From positions 1 through 64,000 of the forward strand of contig NZ_FNDS01000001.1 in the NCBI RefSeq assembly GCF_900099785.1: DNA of 64,000 nt, given 5' to 3'. This DNA comes from Pseudomonas panipatensis (GTDB lineage Bacteria > Pseudomonadota > Gammaproteobacteria > Pseudomonadales > Pseudomonadaceae). The notes beneath the pieces are model-generated. The model ran no database searches, had not been told where the DNA came from, and saw only the letters and a list, made by a program, of their open reading frames with translations. The position numbers and the translations under genes were made by a program. How positions within the stretch are numbered: the stretch's first letter is position 1; every line of letters starts with the position of its first letter. Shown in pieces: positions 29,541 to 39,336 of the stretch.

Positions 29541-31215
29541 CGAGCAGCAACAGGCGCTCACCGGGCTGCTCGGCCTGGGCAGCCAGTCGGCGCGCAAGAG
29601 CCATTACCCGGAACTGCTGGCGCGCCTGGAAGAACTGGAAACCGAACGCAACCGCTACAAATGGCTGTTCGAGCACGCCGTGCACGGCATCTTCCAGGCC
29701 AGCCTCAACGACGGCCTGCGCGCGGCCAACCCGGCGCTGGCGCGGATGCTCGGCTACAGCGACCCGCAGCAGGTGCTGTGGACCCTGAAGGACATGGCCA
29801 GCCACCTGTTCGTCGGCGGCGAGGCGGAGATGCGCCGCATCCGCGCGCTGCTGCGCGAGCGCGGCGGCCTGTTCGGCTACGAAACCCGCCTGCGGCGCAA
29901 GGACGGCAGCCACGTCGATGTGTTGATGAACCTGCTGATCAAGCCCGATGAAGAGGGCCTGGTGGAGGGCTTCGTCGCCGACATCACCGAGCGCATCCAG
30001 GCCCAGCAGCGCCTGCAGACCCTCAACGAGGAACTGGAGCAGCGCGTCGCCGCGCGCACCCGCGAGCTGGTGGCGCTGAACCAGCAACTGTGCGAAGCGC
30101 GCGACGCCGCCGAAGCCGCCAACAACAGCAAGGACAAATACCTGGCCGCCGCCAGTCACGACCTGTTGCAACCGCTCAACGCCGCGCGCCTGCTGGTCGA
30201 CACCTTGCGCGAGCGGCCGCTGCCGGCCGCCGAGCAACAACTGGTGGAACGCACCCACCAGGCCCTGGAAGGCGCCGAAACGCTGCTCACCGACCTGCTG
30301 GAAATCGCCCGCCTGGACCAGAGCGCGATCCGCCCGGACCTGGACAACCACCATCTCGACGAACTGCTCGGCCCGCTGGCCTCGGAGTTCGACGGCGTGG
30401 CGCGTTCCTCCGGCCTGCACCTGCGCGTGCGCATCCCCCGCCTGGCGGTGCGCACCGACGTGCGCCTGCTCTCGCGCATCCTGCGCAACTTCCTCAGCAA
30501 CGCCTGCCGCTACACCGAGCGTGGCAGCGTGCTGCTCGGCGGTCGCCGGCGCGGCGACAAGCTGCGCCTGGAAGTGTGGGACAGCGGCCGCGGCATACCG
30601 GCCGACCAGTTGCAGGCGATCTTCCTCGAATTCAACCAGCTCGACGTCGGCCGTGCCGCCGAGCGCCGCGGGGTCGGCCTCGGCCTGGCCATCGTCGACC
30701 GCATCGCCGGCATCCTCGGCTACCGCGTCGACGTGCGCTCGGTGCCGGGGCGCGGCTCGGTGTTCTCCATCGAAGTGCCGCTGGCCGACGAGGCCCCGGC
30801 GCCGCCGGCCAGCGAGGCCAGTCCGCGTCCCTCGGCCGGCGATCCCTTGCCCGGCCGCCGCCTGCTGGTGGTGGATAACGAAGAAGCGATCCTCTACAGC
30901 ATGGCCGCGCTGCTTGGCCAATGGGGCTGCGACGTGCTCACCGCCAGCGACCTGGAGGGCGCCCTCGCGGTGCTCGACGGCTGCCCGCCGGAAGCGATAC
31001 TCGCCGACTACCACCTCGACCACGGCGCCACCGGCTGCCAACTGGTCAGCGCCCTGCGCGAACACTTCGCCAGCGAAGTCCCCGCCGTGATGATCACCGC
31101 CGACCGCACCGACGACTGCCGCCGCGCCCTCCAGCGCCTGGGCATTCCGCTGCTGAACAAGCCGGTCAAGCCGGGCAAGCTGCGCGCCGTGCTCAGCGCC
31201 ATGCTCAGCGGCTGA
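29524..31215 (+). CDS. ercS: hybrid sensor histidine kinase ErcS
   Basis: This 563-aa soluble kinase has a coiled coil, one PAS/PAC (~40-160), a second coiled coil, HisKA with His212 in SHDLLQPLNAAR, HATPase_c (NFLSNACRY, DSGRG, GVGLGLAI) and a receiver with Asp495 in ILADYHLDH. It overlaps ercA by 17 bases and has GAGG 7 bases before ATG 29524. The C-terminal half is strongly alike to NahK. ErcS is the sensor thought to act above ErbR in the ethanol regulon. Being cytoplasmic with a PAS domain, it probably reads an internal redox or metabolite signal. Confidence 0.92.
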   Translation: MARPSDEQQQALTGLLGLGSQSARKSHYPELLARLEELETERNRYKWLFEHAVHGIFQASLNDGLRAANPALARMLGYSDPQQVLWTLKDMASHLFVGGEAEMRRIRALLRERGGLFGYETRLRRKDGSHVDVLMNLLIKPDEEGLVEGFVADITERIQAQQRLQTLNEELEQRVAARTRELVALNQQLCEARDAAEAANNSKDKYLAAASHDLLQPLNAARLLVDTLRERPLPAAEQQLVERTHQALEGAETLLTDLLEIARLDQSAIRPDLDNHHLDELLGPLASEFDGVARSSGLHLRVRIPRLAVRTDVRLLSRILRNFLSNACRYTERGSVLLGGRRRGDKLRLEVWDSGRGIPADQLQAIFLEFNQLDVGRAAERRGVGLGLAIVDRIAGILGYRVDVRSVPGRGSVFSIEVPLADEAPAPPASEASPRPSAGDPLPGRRLLVVDNEEAILYSMAALLGQWGCDVLTASDLEGALAVLDGCPPEAILADYHLDHGATGCQLVSALREHFASEVPAVMITADRTDDCRRALQRLGIPLLNKPVKPGKLRAVLSAMLSG

Positions 31216-32046
31216 CACGCTTAGAGCTGCCACCTGCCGCTGTCATTCGAAGGGCGGCGGATCGCGCGGCGTTGCCAGACCGGAAACAGGAACCGGCAGA
31301 CCCGAAGGCCTCCCCGCGCGATCCACCATGCTGGGGGGAGCGGCTTTCTCTGCATCGGCACGAGTGCCTCGACGTCAGGCCGCCACAGCCGGCCACGGGA
31401 TCGATCGTGACGGGCGGAGGAGAGGAGGGTGGGTTGTCGCGGGGCAAGGAAGGGGCAGGCAGGGAAATTCCGTGTTATCGGTTGCGGCACCATGGGACGC
31501 GTTCGGCCGAGCGCGGCCGGGCTTCGGCACCTCTCGATAGCGGCATTGACGTGGCTGGAGGCATGCGTGACGAATGACTATCCAGTGTCTCCGGCACCCA
31601 GGACGCCGGACGTCGTTGCCACACGACGTCATTCGACGCGCTGAAGCGAGGTTATGTGAATGGAGCTGTCCGTTTTCGTGCTCTTGCGACGTCGCCCGCT
31701 TCTTCCCCCCCCATGAGCCTCGGGTGTGATCGCTGGGGTGTCGCTTGGGCTTGCGGGCGGCGTTGTTGCGAGTGGCAGAATCGGCCGACCGACGCACCTC
31801 GGCTGAGCAGGACATCGCGCCCCCCAAGCGATTGATGCACGGTCTACACGCTGATGCGCCGCCCGCGCCACATGCGAATGCCTCGCCATTGACGAGGCAT
31901 TCGTGTCGCCCGGCTGATCGTCACGGTTCTGCGCCGGCTCTCCACCTCGATAATGGATCGCCCGGGCTCGTTCAACCACGTCCGAAAGCCTGAGCGCCTG
32001 CGACCGGAAGGGCTGAATCCGGATCGGATCGGCAACGCTCTCCGGT
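31216..32046. other. long stretch without a recognisable gene
   Basis: About 830 bases separate ercS from copC. Short frames on both strands have no ribosome site, no known family and odd composition (runs of Arg/Ser/Ala), so none is called. The only clear structure is the hairpin at 31875-31903. The stretch marks the switch from the conserved PQQ cluster to the accessory metal-resistance block and may be a decayed integration site. Confidence 0.5.
31875..31903 (-). terminator. 11-bp hairpin downstream of copC
   Basis: CGAATGCCTCG (31875-31885) pairs perfectly with CGAGGCATTCG (31893-31903) over a 7-base loop. It lies ~145 bases past the copC stop on the minus strand and may end the copABC transcript. 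No T tract follows. Confidence 0.4.
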
Positions 32047-32433
32047 TCATTTCACCTTGAAGGTCACCGCCCCCTTGGCCGGCTGTCCCTCGGCGCCGCC
32101 GGCGCGCCAGTCGATGCGATAGGTGCCGCTGGTCAGCGGAGAAGCGGGGGTGATCAGCATCACGTTCGGGTCGCTGCTGGCCGAGACTCGCGCCTTCACG
32201 CCCATGGGCTCAGCGTGGGCCATGCCGGCCATTTCGGTCATGATGATCTTGGCGCCGGAGTGCTGAGCCTGCAGTTTTTCAGAGAAGCGCAGCTCGACTT
32301 TCGCCGGCGCCTCGACCGTGCTGCCATCCGCTGGTGTGGATGAGACCAGCTTGGGTTCGGCCTGGGCTGCTGCGCTTAGCAGCAAGCCAACGCTCAACGC
32401 CGCAACGAGGATCGGTTTCCGTGGGTTTCGCAT
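32047..32433 (-). CDS. copC: copper-binding protein CopC, variant without the Cu(II) site
   Basis: This 128-aa periplasmic beta-barrel copper carrier has a signal peptide cut after AAAQA. The mature chain then begins EPKLVSSTPADG, where the classical CopC begins HPKLVSSTPA: the N-terminal histidine that binds Cu(II) is replaced by Glu. The second Cu(II) element near the C-terminus (DTHP in classical forms) is also absent (GGAEGQPAKG). The methionine-rich Cu(I) loop (MTEMAGMAHAEPM) is kept. AGGAGG precedes ATG 32433. It is the last gene of the copABC order, 55 bases after copB. Confidence 0.9.
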   Translation of the reverse strand: MRNPRKPILVAALSVGLLLSAAAQAEPKLVSSTPADGSTVEAPAKVELRFSEKLQAQHSGAKIIMTEMAGMAHAEPMGVKARVSASSDPNVMLITPASPLTSGTYRIDWRAGGAEGQPAKGAVTFKVK

Positions 32434-32488
32434 GCATGCCTCCTGGCGCCTGGGCGCCCGTGGGATGGGTGGGTGATGGATTCGGGGC

Positions 32489-33349
32489 TTAAAACCACAT
32501 TCGCACGCCCACGACCAGGCGCGTGTCGTTGCGGTCGGCGCCTTCTTCGCGGGCGAAGTCCGCGGTCTTGCCGTACAGGTGGTTCCAGGTCACGCCCACG
32601 TAGGGCGCGAACTCGCGGACGATCTCGTAGCGCAGGCGCAGTCCGATCTCGCTGTCGGCCAGGCCTGAGCCGTCGCCCCGCTGCGGATCGTTGCGACCAT
32701 AGACGTTCACTTCGGCGGTCGGCTGCAGGATCAGCCGGTTGGTCAGCAGGATGTCGTAGTCGCCTTTCAGGCGCAGCGCGCTCTGGCCGCCCTCACCGAG
32801 AAAGGCCGTAGCCTGGGTCTCGAAGTCGTACAGGGCCAGCCCCTGGATGCCCAACGCCGCCCAGGTCTGCGGCGAGCCTGGCTTGAAGTCCTGGCGCACG
32901 CCGCCGACGACGTCCCACCAGGGCCCGATGGCGTGCCCCCAGAGCGCCTGGAGTTCGGCCTTCTCGGTCACACCATTGAGCCGCTCGCCCTCCGAGCGCA
33001 GCCACAGGCGGTCGATGTTGCCGCCCACCCAACCGTGGGCCTCCCAATTCAGCGCACTGCCCTGGTTGGCGTCCTGCCACTCCAGTTGGTCAATGACCAA
33101 CAGCGAGTTGATCGGCTTCGCCATGTGATGGCTCATGTCACCCTGATATACCGCGGCGCGATCGGCATCGGTCAGCGCGGGGATAGGGGTACGGCTCTCG
33201 GTGGGGGCGGCAGATTGCATGCCCTGCATCTCCGAGTCGTCTTCCATGCCCTGCGTGGACTCGGCATGCACGATGGCCAACGGCGACAGGCCGAGTCCGA
33301 GTATCGCGAGAGCGGTCAGCACGGGTCTGAAGGTCGAATGAACGTCCAT
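32489..33349 (-). CDS. copB: outer-membrane copper resistance protein CopB
   Basis: This 286-aa protein has a signal peptide (ends VHAES), a short Met/His-rich N-terminal linker ([17 protein letters not shown]) and a CopB/PcoB beta-barrel ending in the outer-membrane signature phenylalanine (VGVRMWF). CopB works with CopA to hold or oxidise copper outside the inner membrane. It lies 9 bases after the copA stop. The Met-rich linker is shorter than in P. syringae CopB. Confidence 0.92.
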   Translation of the reverse strand: MDVHSTFRPVLTALAILGLGLSPLAIVHAESTQGMEDDSEMQGMQSAAPTESRTPIPALTDADRAAVYQGDMSHHMAKPINSLLVIDQLEWQDANQGSALNWEAHGWVGGNIDRLWLRSEGERLNGVTEKAELQALWGHAIGPWWDVVGGVRQDFKPGSPQTWAALGIQGLALYDFETQATAFLGEGGQSALRLKGDYDILLTNRLILQPTAEVNVYGRNDPQRGDGSGLADSEIGLRLRYEIVREFAPYVGVTWNHLYGKTADFAREEGADRNDTRLVVGVRMWF

Positions 33350-33358
33350 GGGGTTCTC

Positions 33359-35044
33359 CTACTCCTGTACCCGCACTTCGCGGAACATGCCCAGGTCCAT
33401 GTGGTACATCAGGTGGCAGTGGTACGCCCAACGACCCAGTGCGTCGGCTGTCACCCGATAGCTGCGCCTCGACCCCGGCGGCATGTCGATGGTGTGCTTG
33501 CGCACCATGAAGTTGCCGTTCTCGTCTTCCAGGTCGCTCCACATCCCGTGCAGGTGGATGGGATGCGTCATCATGGTGTCGTTCACCAGGGTGATGCGCA
33601 CGCGTTCGCCGTACTTGAGCAGCAACGGTTTGGCATCGGCGAACTCGATGCCGTCGATCGACCAGGAGAATTTCTCCATGTGCCCGGTCAGGTGCAGCTC
33701 GATGTTGCGCGACGGATCGCGACCGTCGGGGTCCTCGAAGGTGCTGCGCAGGTCGGCGTAGGTCAGCACGCGGCGGCCGTTGTTGCGCAGGCCGATGCCG
33801 GGATCGTTGAGCTTCGCCGTGGGGCTCATGGTCTGCATGTCGACCAGCGGGTTGCCAGTCTCCGAGGCCGGGTGCGCCTGCATCGAGCCGTGATCCATGG
33901 CCGACATGTCCATGCCGGCCATGTCGCCCATGCCCAGGTCATCCATGCTGATCCGCGGTCGCGGGTCCAGCGGTGGCACCGGTGCAGCGAGCCCCTGTTG
34001 CACGGCCAGGGTGCCGCGCGCGTAGCCGCTGCGGTCCATGGACTGGGCGAAGAGGGTGTACGCCGGCTGGGCGGCGGGTTCGACGATCACGTCATAGGTC
34101 TCCGCCACGGCAATGCGCAATTCGTCGACGCTGACCGGCTGGACGGGCTGCCCGTCGGCGGCCACCACCGTCAGCTTCAACCCGGGAATGCGCACATCGA
34201 AGTAGGTCATCGCCGAGGCGTTGATCAAGCGCAGGCGGACTTTCTCGCCGGGGCGGAACAGTCCGGTCCAGTTGCCATCCGGCGCATGGCCGTTGACCAG
34301 GTAGGTGTAGGTATACCCGCTGACGTCGGCCAGGTCGGTGGGGCTCATCTTCATCTCGGCCCACATCTTCCGTTCGGTGAGGGTCGCGGCCCAGCCCTTG
34401 TCGCTGACGTCGTCGATGAAGTCGCCGACGGTGCGCTTGTGGAAGTTGTAGTAGCCGGAGTCTTTCTTCAGCTTGGCCAGGACCCGCGCCGGATCTTCGT
34501 CGGACCAGTCGCTGAGCATGACGACGTAGTCGCGATCGCAGGTGAAGGGCTCCGGCTCCTTCGGCTGGATAATCAGCGGACCGTAGACGCCGACCTGCTC
34601 CTGGGTGCCCGAGTGGCTGTGGTACCAGTAGGTGCCATGTTGGCGGACCTTGAACTGGTATTCGTAGGCGCCGCCAGGGGCGATGCCGTCGAAGCTCAGG
34701 CCCGGCACGCCGTCCATGTTGGTCGGCAGCAGGATACCGTGCCAATGGATGGAGGTTTCTTCGGCGAGGCGATTGCGCACGCGGATCGTCACGGTGTCGC
34801 CTTCGCGCCAATGCAGGGTCGGTCCTGGCAGCGAGCCGTTGATGGTCAGCGCCGTGCGCTTGGCGCCGGTCAGATTTACCGGCGTCTCTCCGATGAAGAG
34901 GTCGAACTCGGTGCCGCTCAGCACGGCCGTCTGCATCGGGGCGTTCGACGCCCAGACGGGCGCGCGCCACAAACCGAGTCCACCCAGCAGACCGGTCGCG
35001 GCCAGCCCTTTGACGAAAGTCCGTCTCGACGTTCTGCTCTGCAT
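33359..35044 (-). CDS. copA: multicopper oxidase CopA (Tat-exported)
   Basis: This 561-aa periplasmic multicopper oxidase has a Tat signal with RRTFVKG and three cupredoxin domains. The four copper-binding clusters are IHWHG, YHSHSG, HPIHLHG and HCHLMYHMDLG. A Met-rich segment (MGDMAGMDMSAMDHGSM) lies between domains 2 and 3 and probably binds extra Cu(I). It oxidises Cu(I) to the less toxic Cu(II). It is first in the copABC transcript. A likely CopR box lies ~135 bases upstream (35179-35193). Confidence 0.95.
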   Translation of the reverse strand: MQSRTSRRTFVKGLAATGLLGGLGLWRAPVWASNAPMQTAVLSGTEFDLFIGETPVNLTGAKRTALTINGSLPGPTLHWREGDTVTIRVRNRLAEETSIHWHGILLPTNMDGVPGLSFDGIAPGGAYEYQFKVRQHGTYWYHSHSGTQEQVGVYGPLIIQPKEPEPFTCDRDYVVMLSDWSDEDPARVLAKLKKDSGYYNFHKRTVGDFIDDVSDKGWAATLTERKMWAEMKMSPTDLADVSGYTYTYLVNGHAPDGNWTGLFRPGEKVRLRLINASAMTYFDVRIPGLKLTVVAADGQPVQPVSVDELRIAVAETYDVIVEPAAQPAYTLFAQSMDRSGYARGTLAVQQGLAAPVPPLDPRPRISMDDLGMGDMAGMDMSAMDHGSMQAHPASETGNPLVDMQTMSPTAKLNDPGIGLRNNGRRVLTYADLRSTFEDPDGRDPSRNIELHLTGHMEKFSWSIDGIEFADAKPLLLKYGERVRITLVNDTMMTHPIHLHGMWSDLEDENGNFMVRKHTIDMPPGSRRSYRVTADALGRWAYHCHLMYHMDLGMFREVRVQE

Positions 35045-35178
35045 GCCGTGGTCTCCCTCCCGCTACGATTGATTTCCCGGGCCGAACCCGGCGGCGCTGT
35101 GCCGAAGCCTGTCACGGCCCACGCAAGCGTGCTGTAGGAACCTTAGTTGCCTCCGGCTGACTCATGCCTGAGCTGCAG

Positions 35179-35193
35179 ATTACATTCATGTCA
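35179..35193 (-). promoter_or_regulatory. CopR-type box upstream of copA
   Basis: Read on the minus strand, TGACATGAATGTAAT is an imperfect palindrome (TGACAT / ATGTAA) like the cop boxes bound by CopR/CusR regulators. It lies in the 223-base gap between the DUF411 gene and copA. Assignment by motif only. Confidence 0.45.
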
Positions 35194-35267
35194 GCTAGCG
35201 CTGCGTAGGCCAGTGCTCGGGATGACCTGCCACGAGGCGGATAGCCGCGCCCGTGGCCTGTCGTGCC

Positions 35268-35717
35268 TCAAAGAGACGAATCCGCCGGGTAGCTGGCCAG
35301 GACCCGGTCCGCTCCGTCGCGAGTCAGGCCAATGACCTGATAGGCCTGGTGCACCTGACCTGTCTGCATGCCCGGCGACCCGGCGGGCATCCCCGGAACC
35401 GCTATGCCGGCCAATTCAGGGTGCTTCTCCAGATCGCGAATCTGTGCCACTGGAACGTGGCCCTCGACGAACTGCCCACCGATCACCGCGGTATGACAGG
35501 AGGCAAGGCGTGGCGCCACGCCGAGGCGTTGCTTGAGCGCGCTCATGTTGGGCTCGACATGGTCGTTCACGCTGAAGCCGTTGGCCTCCAGATATTTGAT
35601 CCAGCTCTTGCAGCAACCGCAGTTCGGATCGCGGTAGACATCAATCGGCGTGGCGGCCTGAGCGATGGCCGCCATGAACAGGCCCGCGAGGGCCGTCAAG
35701 CGAAGTGCCTTGTGCAT
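35268..35717 (-). CDS. DUF411 periplasmic metal-binding protein
   Basis: This 149-aa protein has a signal peptide (ends AIAQAATP) and the DUF411 fold. An N-terminal YRDPNCGCCKSW segment gives a thiol cluster like a thioredoxin or metal site, and a further Cys lies in SCHTAVIGG. DUF411 proteins accompany copper and silver resistance genes and probably bind Cu in the periplasm. It is 25 bases after the CopZ-like gene on the same strand. Confidence 0.88.
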   Translation of the reverse strand: MHKALRLTALAGLFMAAIAQAATPIDVYRDPNCGCCKSWIKYLEANGFSVNDHVEPNMSALKQRLGVAPRLASCHTAVIGGQFVEGHVPVAQIRDLEKHPELAGIAVPGMPAGSPGMQTGQVHQAYQVIGLTRDGADRVLASYPADSSL

Positions 35718-35742
35718 GGCGTTTCTCCCTTGAGCTATTGAG

Positions 35743-36009
35743 TCAATGGCAAGAGCACGAGCCGCAGCAACCTCGGGCCTTGCCGCTCTCGACGACAGGG
35801 CCGGTGGTTTCGACGCTGGCCGGATAGCCAGCCTCCCGCAGTGCCGAAATCAATACCTGGGCATCTGCGTCACCGCCGACATGCACACGCCCTGCCGACA
35901 GATCGACCGACACCTCGGTAACGCCGGTGATAGGAGTGAGGGCTGCGCTCACATGTTTGACGCAGGAACCGCAAGTCATACCCTCAACGCGCAGATCGAT
36001 ACGTTTCAT
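35743..36009 (-). CDS. copZ: CopZ-like heavy-metal chaperone with a cysteine-rich tail
   Basis: This 88-aa cytoplasmic HMA domain has GMTCGSCVKH (metal pair Cys13/Cys16) and the ferredoxin-like fold, and would deliver Cu(I) to the P-type ATPase encoded upstream. Unlike short CopZ proteins it has a C-terminal tail GCCGSCSCH with four more cysteines and a histidine, which could hold a second Cu(I) or a cluster. Confidence 0.88.
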   Translation of the reverse strand: MKRIDLRVEGMTCGSCVKHVSAALTPITGVTEVSVDLSAGRVHVGGDADAQVLISALREAGYPASVETTGPVVESGKARGCCGSCSCH

Positions 36010-36104
36010 CGTGGAGTCTCCTGGATAGGAATTGAATCTTGTCTGGGCAGCCTGGCTGCTTTCCCGGACCCGAATCCATGCTCAACCTTGCCATCGTGGA
36101 AAGG

Positions 36105-38447
36105 TCAAGCCTGTCGGTCCCGGCCATCGAGCGAGACCTTGCGCAGGCGCAAGGCGTTGAAAACGACCGATGCCGAGCTCACGCTCATGGCCAGTGCCGC
36201 CACCATTGGCGACAGCAGGTGCCCGGTCAGCGGGTAGAACAGCCCGGCCGCCAGCGGTATGCCCATGCTGTTGTAGGCGAAGGCGAACGTCAGGTTCTGG
36301 TGCATGTTGCGCACGGTTGCCATGGACAGGCTGCGGGCGCGGAGAATGCCGAGCAGGTCGCCCTTGACCAGGGTGACCTGGGCACTGTTCATCGCCACGT
36401 CGGTGCCGGTGCCCATGGCAATGCCGATATCGGCACGGGCCAGGGCGGGCGCGTCATTGATGCCGTCGCCGGCCATCGCCACGCGGCGTCCGGCCTGCTG
36501 CAGGTCGGCCACCAAGCGCTCCTTGTCCTGCGGCCTGACCTCGCCATGCACCTCCTCGATGCCCAGTTGGCGGGCCACCGCGCGTGCCGTCGTCGGCCCG
36601 TCACCGGTGGCCATGATGACCCGCACACCGACCGCCTGCAGGCGCTCCACGGCTTGTCGGGAGGTCGGCTTGAGCGGGTCGGCCACCGCCAGCAGGCCGG
36701 CCGCGGTGCCATCCACCGCCAGGTACATGATGCTCGCGCCTTCGCCGCGCAGCTGTTCGGCGCGTGCCAGCAGGGCCTCGCAGGACACGCCCGCATCGGT
36801 CAGCAACGCGGTGTTGCCCAGCAGCAGGTGCCGTCCATCGACCCGCCCGCGCACGCCAATGCCCGAAGCGCTTTCGAATTCCTGCGCCTCGCCCAACACC
36901 AGCCCCTTCGCCCGCGCCTGCTCGACGATGGCGTGAGCCAGCGGATGCTCGCTGCCCTGGTCCAGGCTGGCGGCCAGCCGTAGCACTTCGTCGGCGCTGA
37001 AGCCGGGCGCCGCTTCGATACTCTGGAAGGCTGGCCGGCCTTCGGTGAGGGTTCCGGTCTTGTCGACGATCAGGGTATCGATTCGACGCAAATTCTCGAT
37101 GGCTGCCGCATCGCGGAACAGCACCCCACTGCCGGCGGCCTTGCCGCTGGCCACCATCACCGACATGGGCGTCGCCAGGCCAAGGGCACAGGGGCAGGCG
37201 ATGATCAGCACCGCCACCGCGTTGATCAAGCCGAACACCCAGCCGGGCTCCGGCCCCCAGAGGCCCCAGGCGAACAAAGTCAGGACCGCGATGGCGATGA
37301 CCACCAGCACGAAGTAGCCGGCGATCACGTCGGCCAGGCGCTGCATCGGCGCCTTCGAGCGTTGCGCCTGGACGACCATCTGCACGATCTGCGCAAGCAC
37401 GGTCGCCGAGCCGACCTTCTGCGCCTGCATCACCAGGCTGCCGTGGGTGTTCAGGGTGGCGCCGATCAGGGCATCGCCCACCCGTTTAACGACCGGAACG
37501 GGCTCCCCGGTCAGCATCGACTCGTCGACGGCGCTTTCGCCCTGCACGACCGAGCCGTCGACCGGGACCTTCTCGCCGGGACGGACGCGCAGCCGGTCGC
37601 CGGGGTGAACGTGGCTCAGCGGGATGTCCTCTTCGCTGTCGTCGGCGTTGATCCGGCGCGCCGTCCTGGGGGCCAGGCCGAGCAGGGAGCGGATGGCCGC
37701 GGAGGTCTGCGAGCGCGCCTTGAGTTCGAGCATCTGGCCCAGCAGGGTGAGCGAGATGATGACCGCGGCGGCCTCGAAATAGACGCCAATGCGGCCCTCC
37801 ATCATGAAGGTCGCCGGGAAGACCGCCGGCGCCAGGGTGGCGGCGACGCTGTAGAGATAGGCGGCGGAGGTGCCAAGGCCGATCAGCGTCCACATGTTGG
37901 GGCTGCGCTGGATGACTGAGCGCGCCCCGCGCACGTAGAACGGCCACCCCGCCCAGAGCACGACGGGGCTGGCGATCGCCAGCTCGACCCAGTTCTGCGT
38001 GGCACCGTGGAACAGGTTCAGGGCATGTCCGCTCATGGCCAGCAGGGTGACCATGACGGTCAGCGGCAAGGTCCACCAGAAGCGCCGGGAAAAGTCCCTG
38101 AGTTCGGGGTTCTCTTCCTGCTCCAGTTCTGGCAGCAGGGGCTCCAGGGTCATGCCGCACTTCGGACAGTTCCCGGGCCCTTGCTGGCGTACCTCCGGGT
38201 GCATCGGACAGGTGTACCAGGTGTCACTCGCCCTCGGCGGCGTATTGGACGCGACGGCTTGCGCGGCGGCGCCATAGCGCTCCGGTGCCGCCTTGAACTT
38301 CGACAGGCAACCTTCGCTGCAAAACCGGTAGGCGTTCCCCGCGTACTGCAAGCGGTGAGGACTGTCTGCCGCGACCGGCATCCCACAGACCGGGTCCTGG
38401 GTTTCGACAGGCAGGCTTTCGCCCGGGGCGTGCGGGTGTCCGTGCAT
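36105..38447 (-). CDS. copper-translocating P1B-type ATPase with YHS and heavy-metal-binding N-terminus
   Basis: This 780-aa membrane ATPase carries, in order, a YHS domain (DPVCGMPV...FCSEGC, ~17-55), a heavy-metal-binding domain (TCPMHPEV...CPKCGMTL, ~79-105), eight membrane helices with the CPC metal motif ([13 protein letters not shown]), the phosphorylation site DKTGT, TGEPVPV, and the hinge GDGINDAPA. The HMA domain common in CopA is replaced by these two domains, as in SilP-type pumps. It exports Cu(I)/Ag(I). It starts 3 bases after the small DUF2933 gene, so the two are in one transcript, and the CopZ-like gene follows. Confidence 0.94.
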   Translation of the reverse strand: MHGHPHAPGESLPVETQDPVCGMPVAADSPHRLQYAGNAYRFCSEGCLSKFKAAPERYGAAAQAVASNTPPRASDTWYTCPMHPEVRQQGPGNCPKCGMTLEPLLPELEQEENPELRDFSRRFWWTLPLTVMVTLLAMSGHALNLFHGATQNWVELAIASPVVLWAGWPFYVRGARSVIQRSPNMWTLIGLGTSAAYLYSVAATLAPAVFPATFMMEGRIGVYFEAAAVIISLTLLGQMLELKARSQTSAAIRSLLGLAPRTARRINADDSEEDIPLSHVHPGDRLRVRPGEKVPVDGSVVQGESAVDESMLTGEPVPVVKRVGDALIGATLNTHGSLVMQAQKVGSATVLAQIVQMVVQAQRSKAPMQRLADVIAGYFVLVVIAIAVLTLFAWGLWGPEPGWVFGLINAVAVLIIACPCALGLATPMSVMVASGKAAGSGVLFRDAAAIENLRRIDTLIVDKTGTLTEGRPAFQSIEAAPGFSADEVLRLAASLDQGSEHPLAHAIVEQARAKGLVLGEAQEFESASGIGVRGRVDGRHLLLGNTALLTDAGVSCEALLARAEQLRGEGASIMYLAVDGTAAGLLAVADPLKPTSRQAVERLQAVGVRVIMATGDGPTTARAVARQLGIEEVHGEVRPQDKERLVADLQQAGRRVAMAGDGINDAPALARADIGIAMGTGTDVAMNSAQVTLVKGDLLGILRARSLSMATVRNMHQNLTFAFAYNSMGIPLAAGLFYPLTGHLLSPMVAALAMSVSSASVVFNALRLRKVSLDGRDRQA

Positions 38448-38450
38448 GAG

Positions 38451-38699
38451 TCAGCCTCTTTCATCGTCCTTGGGAGGGGGTTCCGTCCTGCCATGGTGGC
38501 CATGGCCACCGTGGTGATGGCCGAACAGATGCATCAGCGGGCATAGCAGCAGGATCGCGTATGGCAGCAGCAGGGAGATATGGCCGTAGTGCTCGCGTGC
38601 CAGGTAGAACAGCGCGATGACCAGCAACATGCCCAGGGCGATGCCGGGCCTGCTGCGCCAGAAGGAAGGCTGCCGATCAGAGGGGGGCGAAGCATTCAT
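38451..38699 (-). CDS. DUF2933 small membrane protein
   Basis: This 82-aa protein has two hydrophobic helices (~17-35 and ~42-60) and a His-rich C-terminal tail (HLFGHHHGGHGHHG), probably metal-binding. DUF2933 genes usually lie next to copper P-type ATPases. ATG 38699 is preferred because GGAG lies 7 bases upstream; ATG 38705 adds two residues but sits on that ribosome site. Confidence 0.82.
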   Translation of the reverse strand: MNASPPSDRQPSFWRSRPGIALGMLLVIALFYLAREHYGHISLLLPYAILLLCPLMHLFGHHHGGHGHHGRTEPPPKDDERG

Positions 38700-38778
38700 G
38701 ACCATTCTCCAGGGGCGGGAGTGAGGTGCCCCAATGCCAGCCTGGTGGCGCTTGCGCCCACCAGGCGGCGCCGAACGA

Positions 38779-39231
38779 TTACTGCGCGGGCTTCTCGGCC
38801 GGCTGCTGCATGGGCATATCCTGCATGGGCATACCCTGCATGCCTGACTGCGGGCCCATCATGCTGGCCTGCTGATCCATCATCTGCATCATCATTCCCA
38901 TCATCTTCGAATCCATCATCTTCATGTGCTGGCCCATGCCCTTGCCGGCGCAGCCGTTCTGCATCATGCCGAGACCTTCCTTCATCGCCAGCATGCCTTC
39001 ACGCATGGCGGCCTGGCGCTCCTCGGGGGTCTTGGCGGCTGCGATCTTGTCGTGGATCGCCTGCATTTTCGTTATCTGCTCGGTAATGGCCTTTTCCTGG
39101 GCCTGGGTCGGGGCGGACTTGCTCTCGGCTTTCGCCGGGGCCTCGTCGGGGTGATGCTCATCGACAGCCGCGGCAATCATCGGGCTGCTGATCAGCAGTG
39201 CGGCGACAAGCGATTTGAGGGTCATGTGCAT
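38779..39231 (-). CDS. Met-rich periplasmic protein of the copper block
   Basis: This 150-aa protein has a signal peptide (ends AAAVDEHHPDE), a charged helical middle and a C-terminal half dominated by methionine (for example MKMMDSKMMGMMMQMMDQQ), suited to Cu(I) or Ag(I) binding. I recognise no named family beyond small Met-rich metal-sponge proteins. It is 79 bases upstream of the DUF2933 gene on the same strand. A similar, unlinked protein is encoded at 57145-57666. Confidence 0.82.
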   Translation of the reverse strand: MHMTLKSLVAALLISSPMIAAAVDEHHPDEAPAKAESKSAPTQAQEKAITEQITKMQAIHDKIAAAKTPEERQAAMREGMLAMKEGLGMMQNGCAGKGMGQHMKMMDSKMMGMMMQMMDQQASMMGPQSGMQGMPMQDMPMQQPAEKPAQ

Positions 39232-39336
39232 GATGATCTCCGGGTGTTTGGACGGATGAAATGAAACGAGGCCGCGCTGCGCTGGGCAGGCGCGACAAGA
39301 CTGTGCGTCCGGAGGTCCGGGCGCACGGAAGGTGGA

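Noticed and set aside
31216..32046. CRISPR array or repeats in the gene-poor junction
   Set aside because: No regularly spaced repeats were seen, only one hairpin.
32933..35137. 734-aa plus-strand frame over copA/copB
   Set aside because: Antisense to two certain copper genes; His/Val/Gly-rich low-information translation.
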